Of a stretch of DNA of 64,000 nucleotides, positions 1 through 7,404 are shown piece after piece. Within the stretch, counting starts at the first letter, position 1. Each line of letters begins with the position of its first letter. The notes under the pieces were generated by a model. That model searched no databases. It saw nothing but the letters and a program-made list of their open reading frames with translations, and was not told the origin of the DNA. Position numbers and translations under genes: made by a program. The DNA lies in NCBI GenBank assembly GCA_023910675.1, contig JAAVWC010000001.1, positions 558,001 through 622,000 of the forward strand, in the 5' to 3' direction. This stretch comes from Gemmatimonas sp. (GTDB lineage: Bacteria; Gemmatimonadota; Gemmatimonadetes; Gemmatimonadales; Gemmatimonadaceae).

Positions 1-65
1 TCCTCGATCCGACGGCACGGGCTCGGTTCACCCGAAGCGCCTCGGAGGTTGGACGAGCCGCAACG

Positions 66-1379
66 TCAGTTCCCGCCCTTCTTGGTCGGGCTCATGCTCA
101 GGTAATCCACGGCGACGCTCGCCATGGTGCGCACACCCGTCAGAAGCGCGGCTTCGTCGGCGAAGAAGAGCGGCGAATGATTCGTGGGCACGGTGGCCGG
201 GTCCTTGCCCTTGGGCGTCACGCCGAGGAAGAAGAACACACCGGGAATGTTCTTCGCGAACACCGGGAAGTCTTCCGATCCCATGACCGGATTGATGAAC
301 GCCACGTTGCCACCCGCGGCACGACGCAACGTGGGGAGCATGCGATCGGTGAGCGACGTGTCGTTCGACGTCACCAAGCCGCCCTTGTCAATCTCCACTA
401 GCGCGGTCGCCCCGCCCGACCGCGCAATATCCTGCGCGGTGCGCGTGATGCGCGCGGCGATGTCGGCGCGCATGTTGTCGTCAAACGTGCGCAGCGTGCC
501 CACCATGACCACGCTGTCAGGAATGATGTTGCTGCGATTGCCGCCCGTGATCTGCCCTACCGTAATCACGCTGGGCAGGTACGCCACATTCACCTGACGG
601 CTGGCGATGGTTTGCAAGCCGAGCACGATCTGCGACGACACCACGATGGGATCGACGCCCATCCACGGCGAAGAGCCGTGTGTCTGTCGACCCTTCACGA
701 TGATCTTGAAGTTGCCAGCCGCCGCCATGATCGGGCCCTGTCGGATGGCAATCTGCCCCACTTCGTTCGGCCACACATGCAAACCGAACACGGCGCTCGG
801 CGCCGGATTGGTCAACGCGCCGTCGTCGACCATCGCCTGCGCGCCTCCCAGCCCTTCTTCGGCGGGCTGGAAGAGGAACTTGATGGTGCCGGGGATCTGC
901 GCCTTCATCCCCGCCAGCACTTCGGCGGCGCCCATGAGTATGGCCACATGATTGTCGTGTCCGCAGGCATGCATCACGCCGACTTCCTGCCCCTGCCACT
1001 GCGTGCGCACCTTGCTCTTGAAGGGGAGATCGACGAGTTCCGTGACCGGTAACCCGTCCATGTCGGCACGCAGTGCCACCACGGGGCCGGGCTTTCCTCC
1101 GCGCAGGATACCCACTACGCCTGTCTTGCCAATGGGCGTCTGCACTTCAATGCCCAGTTTGCGCAGATGATCGGCCACCAGCGCCGCCGTGCGTTTCTCT
1201 TCGAAGCTCAGTTCGGGATGCTCGTGAATGTCACGACGCCACGCCACCACCTTGGGCATGACGGCGGGCAGCTTCGCCTCGATGAGCTTGGAGAGTTCCG
1301 TGGCCGGTGCCGTCTGCGCGGCAGCGGTGGCGCTACACACCAGGGAGGCAGCAGCGGCGGCAAGCAAAGGGAAGCGCAT
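66..1379 (-). CDS. Secreted M20-family amidohydrolase (metallopeptidase)
   Basis: A 437-residue protein of the M20 amidohydrolase group (IAA-amino-acid hydrolase / hippurate hydrolase type), which removes N-acyl or N-terminal groups from amino-acid conjugates using two metal ions. Residues 1–22 form a signal peptide ending near ATAAAQ, so it should act in the periplasm. Metal-site motifs are visible: HEHPELSFEE (52–61), RADMDGLPV (104–112), HACGHD (137–142, with Cys139 and His141 as ligands), QPAEEG (171–176, with the catalytic Glu pair), GLHVWP, and a C-terminal MGSEDFP plus NHSP. Length matches the family. The ATG at 1377–1379 starts directly at the signal peptide. It is transcribed away from the kinase island and has no operon partner in the window. 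Substrate cannot be told from sequence. Confidence 0.93.
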   Translation of the reverse strand: MRFPLLAAAAASLVCSATAAAQTAPATELSKLIEAKLPAVMPKVVAWRRDIHEHPELSFEEKRTAALVADHLRKLGIEVQTPIGKTGVVGILRGGKPGPVVALRADMDGLPVTELVDLPFKSKVRTQWQGQEVGVMHACGHDNHVAILMGAAEVLAGMKAQIPGTIKFLFQPAEEGLGGAQAMVDDGALTNPAPSAVFGLHVWPNEVGQIAIRQGPIMAAAGNFKIIVKGRQTHGSSPWMGVDPIVVSSQIVLGLQTIASRQVNVAYLPSVITVGQITGGNRSNIIPDSVVMVGTLRTFDDNMRADIAARITRTAQDIARSGGATALVEIDKGGLVTSNDTSLTDRMLPTLRRAAGGNVAFINPVMGSEDFPVFAKNIPGVFFFLGVTPKGKDPATVPTNHSPLFFADEAALLTGVRTMASVAVDYLSMSPTKKGGN

Positions 1380-1527
1380 GACGGACGGGCTTGGGGAATG
1401 GCCTGAGCCGACGCACGGTCGGCATCACCGGGTGAATACTACGGCCATGTCGCTCCGCGGGCACTCATTTTTTCAGCGTCGATGATCGATCAACTCGCAC
1501 GCTCGCGCAACGGCGCATGTTGAGCTC

Positions 1528-1659
1528 GTGAACAGCATCCAGCAACGACTCACCACCGCCCTTGGCCAGAGCTACCGCGTGGAGCGCGAGCTCGGCGCGG
1601 GCGGCATGGCGACTTTCAACAGCCCCGAGCGGGCGATGAAGGCGGGATCCGCGGTGTGA
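1528..1659 (+). pseudogene. Remnant of a Ser/Thr kinase gene with a large internal deletion
   Basis: A 43-codon reading frame starting GTG. Its first ~29 residues (QRLTTALGQSYRVEREL, then GAGGMAT) match the N-terminus of the kinases downstream, closest to the one at 16301. It then jumps to SPERAMKAG, which resembles the activation-segment motif SPEQAMGE found about 155 residues later in the intact genes. The DNA agccccgagc‑ggcgatg is shared at that point. I read this as a kinase gene that lost everything between the P-loop and the SPE motif and was then truncated. It is unlikely to be functional. Confidence 0.7.
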
Positions 1660-1684
1660 GTGGTGAGGGCTCGCATCTTGTGCA

Positions 1685-1722
1685 GTGTAGTGCTTAAGCA
1701 CTATACTTCTTAAGCATTACAC
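1685..1722. promoter_or_regulatory. Palindromic operator/promoter region upstream of the ATPase gene
   Basis: Positions 1688–1703 are a perfect 16-bp palindrome (TAGTGCTTAAGCACTA). Its left half is also repeated in inverted form at 1710–1722, giving 12 of 13 matches between GTGTAGTGCTTAA (1685–1697) and the complement of TTAAGCATTACAC. A −10-like TATACT lies at 1702–1707 with a weak TTGTGC at 1678–1683 (18-bp spacer). The local AT content stands out from its surroundings. A repressor site over a promoter for the gene at 1783 is the likely reading. No regulator gene lies beside it. Confidence 0.6.
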
Positions 1723-1782
1723 GGCACGGATCGTGTTCGGCTTCTGCGATCGACCACGAACGACTCCCCTCTCCACCGACCG

Positions 1783-3312
1783 ATGGCAGCAGGCCGCGCC
1801 ACCCCCGACCCGCCACTCTTCGTGGATCGCGAGCGTGAGCGGGCGCAGCTGCGCGAGCTCATTGATCGTCCGGGCCCAAATCTCGCGCTGGTCACCGGTC
1901 AGCGGCGCGTGGGGAAGACGTATCTGCTCACGAACACGTGGCCGGACGCGCAGACCTTCTACTTTGTGGCGGCAGAGGGGAGCAGCCCCATCAATCGTCG
2001 AGAGCTCGTGCAATCCGTCGCACGGCACTTCGACCTGCGGCTCGACCCGTCAGACTACCCCAGCTGGCGCACCGTCTTCCGGCTCCTCTACGAGCTCCGG
2101 ACGCCCGAGCCGCTGGTCATCGTGCTCGATGAATTCCAGTACCTCATGGGGACGCGCGAGGGCGTGCCATCGCAGCTCAACGCGATTCACGATGTGCACC
2201 GTGATGACCGGCCGTTTGTCCTGGTGCTCTGCGGCTCCGCCGTGCGGACGATGGAGCAACTGAACGCCGACGACGCACCGCTGTACGGCCGCTTTGCCCG
2301 GACCATCCGCGTCGAGCCGTTCGACTACTTCGACGCCGCCGCCCTCGTCCCGGCGTCCACGCACCGGGAGCGTGCGATGGCATATGGCATCGTGGGCGGC
2401 ACCCCACGCTATCTGCGCGCCCTCCGCGCCGACCGCAGTCTCCGTGACAACGTGGCGGCCGAAGTCCTGTCACCGGGCGGGCAAATCCGGATGCAGGTCG
2501 AAACGCTCATCGACCAGGAACGAGGTCTCCGCAAGCCCGAAGACTACAAGGCTCTTCTTCGCGCGATCGGGGCTGGACGCACGAGCGCGCAGGAGATCGC
2601 CACGTACGCCGCGCTGGCCGACGACATCAGCTCGACCAAGCGGATGCTCGCCAAGCTCGTCGAGCTCGGGTACGTTCGCGCTGAGCGCAATTTCGGCGCG
2701 ACCGGCACGGCCCCTTTTCGCTTCCGACTCGCCGACCCCGCGCTGCAGTTTCATGCGAAGATCGTGTCGCGGTTCCGCTCCGAGCTCGCGACCGACGATC
2801 CGCGGGAGGTGTGGGCGGAGGAGATTGCGCCTGCCCGACTCGACAGCTACATGGGCGGCATTTTCGAGCGCATGGCGGCCGAGGGATATCAGCGGCATCG
2901 CCAGCGACTCGGTCTGCCGATGATCGACACCTGGTCTCGCTGGGAGGGAACGGTGAGCACCGAACGCGGGTCCGGGGAGCCGCGCTCGGTCGAGGTCGAC
3001 ATCGTCGCATCCCTCACGAACGGCCGCATGCTCACCGGCGCGATCAAGTGGGGAAACCTGGGGATCGACGTGCACGCCAAGCACCTGCGTGAACTCACCA
3101 TGCTCGCCGACGCCGGGCACGCGTGGGCCAAGAAGGCGCTACACCCGGACTCGCCGCTGCTGTACGTCACGGGCGGCGTGCTCTCGCCGGACTTCGCGGC
3201 GCGAGCGGAGCAGGATGGACATCCGGTGACGACGCTCACCCTCGATGACCTGTACCATGGATTGACTCCCGCCGTCGTGCCGCAGGCTCTGCGGTGGCCG
3301 GACGCGGGCTGA
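1783..3312 (+). CDS. STAND/AAA-type ATPase with DUF234-like C-terminal domain
   Basis: A 509-residue protein of the archaeal-type ATPase group that ends in a DUF234 domain. Near the N-terminus VDRERERAQL leads into a Walker A motif GQRRVGKT. The Walker B motif is LVIVLDEFQYL, and a winged-helix segment follows in the middle (region around TSAQEIATYAAL). The C-terminal part has the shape of a PD-(D/E)XK nuclease fold: EVDIVA, then GAIKW at residues 419–423. In family members known to me this second motif is usually GECKW, so the acidic residue appears replaced by Ala420. The biological role of the family is not established; links to mobile or defence-like islands are common but this is inference. 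It starts ATG at 1783, behind a palindromic promoter region. A kinase pseudogene begins 18 bp after its stop. Confidence 0.85.
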   Translation: MAAGRATPDPPLFVDRERERAQLRELIDRPGPNLALVTGQRRVGKTYLLTNTWPDAQTFYFVAAEGSSPINRRELVQSVARHFDLRLDPSDYPSWRTVFRLLYELRTPEPLVIVLDEFQYLMGTREGVPSQLNAIHDVHRDDRPFVLVLCGSAVRTMEQLNADDAPLYGRFARTIRVEPFDYFDAAALVPASTHRERAMAYGIVGGTPRYLRALRADRSLRDNVAAEVLSPGGQIRMQVETLIDQERGLRKPEDYKALLRAIGAGRTSAQEIATYAALADDISSTKRMLAKLVELGYVRAERNFGATGTAPFRFRLADPALQFHAKIVSRFRSELATDDPREVWAEEIAPARLDSYMGGIFERMAAEGYQRHRQRLGLPMIDTWSRWEGTVSTERGSGEPRSVEVDIVASLTNGRMLTGAIKWGNLGIDVHAKHLRELTMLADAGHAWAKKALHPDSPLLYVTGGVLSPDFAARAEQDGHPVTTLTLDDLYHGLTPAVVPQALRWPDAG

Positions 3313-3330
3313 GCGGGCAAATTACGCCGC

Positions 3331-5316
3331 GTGATCGCTCCTCTCCAGCGCCTCACCACCGCCTTGTCCGACCGCTACCGCGTCGAGCGCGAGCTCGGCG
3401 CCGGCGGCATGGCCACCGTCTACCTCGCGCACGACCTCAAGCACAAGCGCGACGTGGCCATCAAGGTCCTGCACCCCGATCTCGGCGCGGCGTTGGGCGC
3501 CGAGCGGTTCCTGAGCGAAATCCGCACCACGGCGCGGTTGCAGCATCCGCACATCCTGCCGCTGCTGGATTCCGGCGCGGCCGACGGGCTGCTGTACTAC
3601 GTGATGCCGTATGTGCGCGGCGAAACGCTGCGCGCGCGACCACGCGCACAAGCAGGGCGTGATTCACCGCGACATCAAGCCGGAGAACATCCTCCTGCAG
3701 GATGGCGCGGCCGTCGTCGCCGACTTCGGCATCGCCCTCGCCGTGCAGCAAGCCGGCGGCCAGCGCATGACGCAAACGGGGCTCTCCCTCGGCACGCCGC
3801 AGTACATGAGCCCCGAGCAGGCGATGGGTGAACGCACCATCGACGCGCGGAGTGACATCTATGCGCTGGGTGCGGTGACGTACGAAATGCTCACCGGCGA
3901 GCCGCCGTTCACCGGCGCCAGCGTGCAAGCCATTGTCGCCCGCGTCTTGACTGAGAAGCCGACGTCGATCACCACCTTCCGCGACATGGTGTCGCCGCCG
4001 GTGGAGCGCGCGGTGCTCTCGGCGCTGGCCAAGCTCCCGGCCGATCGCCCCCCGACCGCAGCATTATTTGCGAATGCACTGGCACCGAGCGAGACGTCGG
4101 CATCTGCAGTGCCATCGGCGCTGGAGGGTGGTGGAGCGGACGCGCAACCGCACCGGAAGCGGCGCGCTGGGCGCGGTTCACGCAGCTCACCGATGCGAGT
4201 GGCGTGGAGACCAGCCCCGCGATCGCACCAGACGGCGAGTCGTTCGCCTATGCGAGCGATGCACGCGGCTCGATGGATATCTACGTGCAGCGCGGCGCAA
4301 CGACGGCGTATGGGTGATGGAGTCCGGCGGTGAGAACGCGCGACGCGTGAGTGCCGTCGGGGCGATGCCGGTGTGGTCGCCCGACGGGACACAGCTCGCC
4401 TTTGGCAGCCACGAAGTGCTGAACCCGTACAATCTGGAGGATGGCGATGTCTGGATTGCCGCCGTGTCCGGAGGCACGCCACGCCGTGTGCCGATCACTG
4501 GTGTGCAGCGCGCCTACCAACCATCGTGGTCTCCCTCGGGAGAACGCATCGCATTCTTCACCAATAACGGTGGTCGCCGCGACATCGCCACCGTCTCCGT
4601 CACCGGCGGCGACGCGTGGTTTGACCTGCCAAGCATCTCACGCGACGGTCGCCGGCTGCTGTTCCGCTCCAAGCTCGAGTCGACCAATCCCACGGCGGTC
4701 GACTTCGACGTTGACGGCGCGCGCCTCGGTGCCAGTCGGCAGCTCCAGCACCGGTCGTCTGGCGAACTCGTGCCGAGTGACATCTCACCCGTCGTTTGAT
4801 CGGTGGCCGCGCTTCACGCCCGATGGTGACGCGCTGGTCTTCTATTCCAATCGAGACGGTGATTGGGGCGCCTACCGTATCGCCCCCGATGGCAGCGGGC
4901 TCACACGCCTCCTCACCAACGTACCCGGCGGGGTGTACTGGCCGAGCGTCTCTCCGACGGGACGGGGAGTGCTGGTGGTAACGGATTCGGGTCCGCGTCT
5001 GATCTCACCGCCTTGGCCTGCAACCTTTGCGCGTAGCACCCCACTCGGGCCGCCGAGTATGAAAGGGGAGAAAATCAACACCACGGCCTGGGCCCCCGAT
5101 GGCCGGTGGATCACCGGTTACCTGAACGCGGTCGGTGGCGAGCGTCGCGGCCACGTGGTCGTCGACGCGCAGACTGGCGAGGCCCGCGTGCTCAACGACG
5201 ACTCGGACGGATTCCGGGTCGCGTGGCTCCCCGATGCACGCCGCGTGCTGTATTTCCTGCGCAACGGCTCACTCGTGTTGCAGGACGTAGTGCGTTCAAG
5301 GGGTCGGAGTCCTTGA
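3331..5316 (+). pseudogene. Frameshifted receptor-type Ser/Thr kinase with beta-propeller
   Basis: The reading frame opens like the intact kinases (RLTTALSDRYRVEREL, GAGGMATVYLAHD, VAIKVLHPD) and is nearly identical at DNA level to the gene at 7401. After GETLRA a deletion of about 71 bp, judged against 7401, shifts the frame. The catalytic loop and DFG motif (HRDIKPENILL, VADFGIA) resume in another frame from about 3640. Further frame changes occur near 4180–4320 and near 4795, inside the propeller, where pieces such as PVWSPDG, PSWSPSGE and PRFTPDG are read. The membrane segment is not recognisable. The 3′ end is cut off by a REP-like palindrome at 5295. At least three frame breaks make this a pseudogene. 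Sequencing error could explain one of them, but not the deletion. Confidence 0.85.
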
Positions 5317-5320
5317 AGGG
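5295..5320. repeat. REP-like palindrome terminating the kinase pseudogene
   Basis: TTCAAGG (5295–5301) pairs with CCTTGAA (5311–5317) around a GGTCGGAGT core. The AAGGGGTC‑GAGTC core is shared with repeats at 35827, 57598 and 59683. The kinase reading frame ends inside it. Confidence 0.6.
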
Positions 5321-5353
5321 GCATCTCGCCTGCCGACGACCGCGCCACGACGG

Positions 5354-5359
5354 TAGATT
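5354..5359 (+). promoter_or_regulatory. −10-like hexamer for the 5366 gene (putative leaderless start)
   Basis: TAGATT ends 6 nt before the ATG at 5366. A −10 box at this distance puts the transcription start at or next to the start codon. There is no Shine–Dalgarno sequence. The −35 is poor (TGCCGA, 17-bp spacer). The same spacing recurs at several toxin–antitoxin modules in this window. Confidence 0.4.
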
Positions 5360-5365
5360 GTCCAT

Positions 5366-5581
5366 ATGTCGACCGCTCGCCGCAACATGACCGTTCGTGT
5401 GGTGTCGCTCCACAGTCGGGAAGCCGGTGACAGCCGGGTGGCTGGCACGCCGTCCGAACGTGTGGCACTGGTGGCGGTGCTCAGCGCCGATCTCTGGGCT
5501 CACACGCGCGCGCCGTTGCCCGTGTATGAGCGGGCCGCGATGCCGGTGACGGTCGTGACACGTCTGGCGAACCGTCGGTAG
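5366..5581 (+). CDS. Small protein, putative antitoxin partner of the 5588 nucleotidyltransferase-fold protein
   Basis: A 71-residue basic protein with the stretch TPSERVALVAVLSADLW, then APLPVYERAAMPV. I do not recognise a named domain. Small ORFs of this shape commonly precede nucleotidyltransferase-fold genes, and here the next gene begins 6 bp after the stop, so co-expression is likely. An alternative start is the second Met (5387). Function as an antitoxin is inferred from size, order and the surrounding TA-rich island only. Confidence 0.6.
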   Translation: MSTARRNMTVRVVSLHSREAGDSRVAGTPSERVALVAVLSADLWAHTRAPLPVYERAAMPVTVVTRLANRR

Positions 5582-5587
5582 CCGGGC

Positions 5588-6034
5588 GTGGTCGAGGACT
5601 TCCGGGATTTGCTCGCCGAGCTGCGTCGCGCCGAGGCGCGATTTCTGGTGGTGGGCGCGCACGCCCTCGCGGCCCACGGCGTACCGCGAGCAACGGTCGA
5701 CCTCGACGTGTGGATCGATCCGTCCCCGGAGAATGTGAGTCGCGTCTGGGCGGCGCTGGCCGCGTTCGGGGCACCGCTGTCCGCACTCGAGATCACCGAG
5801 GCCGATCTCACGCGCCCCGACACCGTCGCGCAATTTGGACTCCCCCCTTGGCGCATCGACATCCTCACGGGGATCAGCGGCGTGACCTTCGACGAAGCGT
5901 GGCCTGATCGGATCGAGGCTGACTTCGCAGACGTGTCAGTCCCGTTCATCGGTCGCGCCGCCTTCGTCCGCAACAAGCGGGCGTGTGGCCGCCTCAAGGA
6001 TCTCGCCGATATCGAGTCGCTCGCCGGTGAGTGA
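5588..6034 (+). CDS. Nucleotidyltransferase-fold protein (DUF6036-like), TA-like
   Basis: A 148-residue protein starting GTG. The N-terminal part carries FLVVGAHALAAHG followed by ATVDLDVWI, the GG/GA‑x‑A and D‑x‑D pattern of small nucleotidyltransferase-fold proteins, with the paired aspartates at about residues 38 and 40. The rest (PWRIDILTGISG, and a C-terminal KDLADIESL) matches the usual layout of DUF6036-type proteins, in which a further acidic residue follows a beta strand. Such proteins transfer nucleotides to RNA or protein, or have lost activity; the target is unknown. It forms a two-gene unit with 5366 and sits between a dead kinase gene and a second nucleotidyltransferase module. 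Confidence 0.75.
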   Translation: MVEDFRDLLAELRRAEARFLVVGAHALAAHGVPRATVDLDVWIDPSPENVSRVWAALAAFGAPLSALEITEADLTRPDTVAQFGLPPWRIDILTGISGVTFDEAWPDRIEADFADVSVPFIGRAAFVRNKRACGRLKDLADIESLAGE

Positions 6035-6063
6035 CGCGGCCCAGGTCTCCGCCCGCCTTCGCG

Positions 6064-6131
6064 GCGCCATCCTGCAGCAGGATGTTCTCCGGCTTGATGT
6101 CGCGGTGAATCACGCCCTGCTTGTGCGCGTG
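6064..6131 (-). pseudogene. Kinase catalytic-loop fragment in reverse orientation
   Basis: Read on the minus strand, this 68-bp piece encodes HAHKQGVIHRDIKPENILL followed by QDGA, the catalytic loop of the neighbouring kinases, with nearly identical DNA. Sequence on both sides is unrelated. It is the only kinase sequence in the island on the minus strand. It begins at CGCGCACAAGCAGG, the same place where the pseudogene at 3331 resumes after its deletion. Confidence 0.75.
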
Positions 6132-6288
6132 CGCGGGCGGTCCGGGAACGGGCCGAGGTCTGTCGGCTATTCGCGCGCGATGAGGAGCCTGCTGCGGGAG
6201 TGGCGCCACGTTCCATGCGGTGTGTCTTATGTCGCGCGGCAGCGGTCGCTGATGCGTCATCCATGGCTGGCGCTAAGCATCTGCTCTG

Positions 6289-6319
6289 TATAGCGTTACG
6301 ATCATAAGCGGGCTATATT
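6289..6319 (+). promoter_or_regulatory. Promoter/operator of the 6326 module
   Basis: A −10-like TATATT (6314–6319) ends 6 nt before the ATG at 6326, again leaving no room for a ribosome binding site. TATAGC (6289–6294) and GCTATA (6312–6317) form an inverted repeat that overlaps it, a plausible autoregulatory operator. The region is AT-rich in a GC-rich setting. The 291-bp gap 6035–6325 otherwise holds only the reversed kinase fragment. Confidence 0.45.
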
Positions 6320-6325
6320 CTCAAT

Positions 6326-6589
6326 ATGTCATCAGTCCGTAGCTACCTGGCCGAAATCGGACGGCGCGGCGGCACCAAGTCCCGCCGCACCCTCGATCCC
6401 GACACCGCACGCGATATGGTCCGCGTGCGTGAGGCGCGGCGCGCGTATCGCACGTACTACGCGTCGTGCTTCTGGTCATATCGCGCCGACCTCGTCATTA
6501 CGCGTGATGACGTCGCGTGGGTGGCCGAACAGCTCCGGAAACACGGCGATCGCGCTGCGTGGCTGATGGCGGCGAAGCTGTGCCGCTAA
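6326..6589 (+). CDS. Putative antitoxin of an AbiEii-like module
   Basis: An 87-residue basic protein: SSVRSYLAEIGRRGG, then SRRTLDPDTARDMVRVREA, then DDVAWVAEQLRKHGDRAAW. Proteins of this type are known to me as the usual upstream partner of AbiEii/AbiGii-type nucleotidyltransferases, and the next gene is one. The two overlap by 10 bp (stop at 6587–6589, GTG at 6580), so translation is probably coupled. The start is the ATG directly after the −10-like box. DNA binding is not evident from a motif; the antitoxin role is inferred from context. Confidence 0.7.
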   Translation: MSSVRSYLAEIGRRGGTKSRRTLDPDTARDMVRVREARRAYRTYYASCFWSYRADLVITRDDVAWVAEQLRKHGDRAAWLMAAKLCR

Positions 6590-7404
6590 CCCCGTTTCAA
6601 CAGCGACTACTCGCCGATCTTACGCGCGATCGTTCCGCAGACAGTCATCTGGCGGGCGGTGCGGCCATGCACATCGCGCCCAACTCGCTCCGCTACAGCA
6701 ACGATCTGGATTTCTTTCACGACTCGGATGCGCGCGTCGCTTCGACGTTCGCCGCGGATCGCGCGCGGCTCGATGCGTTGGGCTACGCCACGGTCGTCGA
6801 AATCAGTCAGCCCGGTTTCATCCGCGCCATCGTGCAGCAGGGCGTCGATCAGACGCGGGTGGATTGGGCGCACGACTCGGCGTGGCGCTTCATGCCGCTC
6901 GTGAGCGATCCCGTTGGCGGGTGGATGCTGCACCCGGTCGATCTGGCGATCAACAAGACGCTTGCGCTCGCGGGGCGCGACGAGCCGCGCGATTTTGTCG
7001 ACATGCTCTACGCGCACGAGACCATTCTGCCGCTGGGCGCCCTCTGCTGGGCCGCGGTTGGCAAGGATCCCGGGTTCACCCCGTTGTCGCTGCTGGAATT
7101 GCTGAAGCGGCGCAGTCGGTATCGTCCCGAAGATTTCGCGCGCCTCGACTTGGTGAGGCCGTTCGATCTGGTCGCGGCGAAATCCGTGTGGCTCGCGGCC
7201 TTGTCAGAGGCGGAGGATTTTGTTTGCCGACGTCCCCCTGAAGAGATCGGCTGTCTGTACTGGTCCACCGCGCGCGCTGCGTTTGTCATGCCGTCGCCCA
7301 CTGACGACACGCAAGGCGATGTGCGAGTCCATTGGGGCATGCCGGGCGGCGTGCTGCCGCAGCTTCCTGACGCGTCGAGCCCCTCGCCCGCGCCCGCACC
7401 ATGA
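6580..7404 (+). CDS. AbiEii-like nucleotidyltransferase toxin
   Basis: A protein of 274 residues from the GTG at 6580, chosen because it overlaps the antitoxin gene and begins right before LTPFQQRLLADL. The signature LAGGAAMHIA followed by RYSNDLDFF is the GG‑x‑A…R‑x‑S‑x‑DLDFF pattern of AbiEii/AbiGii nucleotidyltransferases, with the metal-binding D‑x‑D near residue 45. Later come HPVDLAINKTLAL and a helical C-terminal half typical of the family. Members block growth by transferring nucleotides, for example to tRNA. The stop codon overlaps the start of the next kinase gene (ATGA, 7401–7404), so toxin and kinase are probably co-translated. That coupling is unusual, because a nucleotidyltransferase of this family in Mycobacterium tuberculosis (Rv1045) is reported to be neutralised by phosphorylation. 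Confidence 0.8.
   Translation: MPLTPFQQRLLADLTRDRSADSHLAGGAAMHIAPNSLRYSNDLDFFHDSDARVASTFAADRARLDALGYATVVEISQPGFIRAIVQQGVDQTRVDWAHDSAWRFMPLVSDPVGGWMLHPVDLAINKTLALAGRDEPRDFVDMLYAHETILPLGALCWAAVGKDPGFTPLSLLELLKRRSRYRPEDFARLDLVRPFDLVAAKSVWLAALSEAEDFVCRRPPEEIGCLYWSTARAAFVMPSPTDDTQGDVRVHWGMPGGVLPQLPDASSPSPAPAP

Noticed and set aside
4068-4799. A separate TolB-like propeller gene after the kinase pseudogene
   Set aside because: Its propeller pieces continue the 3331 kinase in shifted frames and it lacks a start, signal peptide or own promoter.
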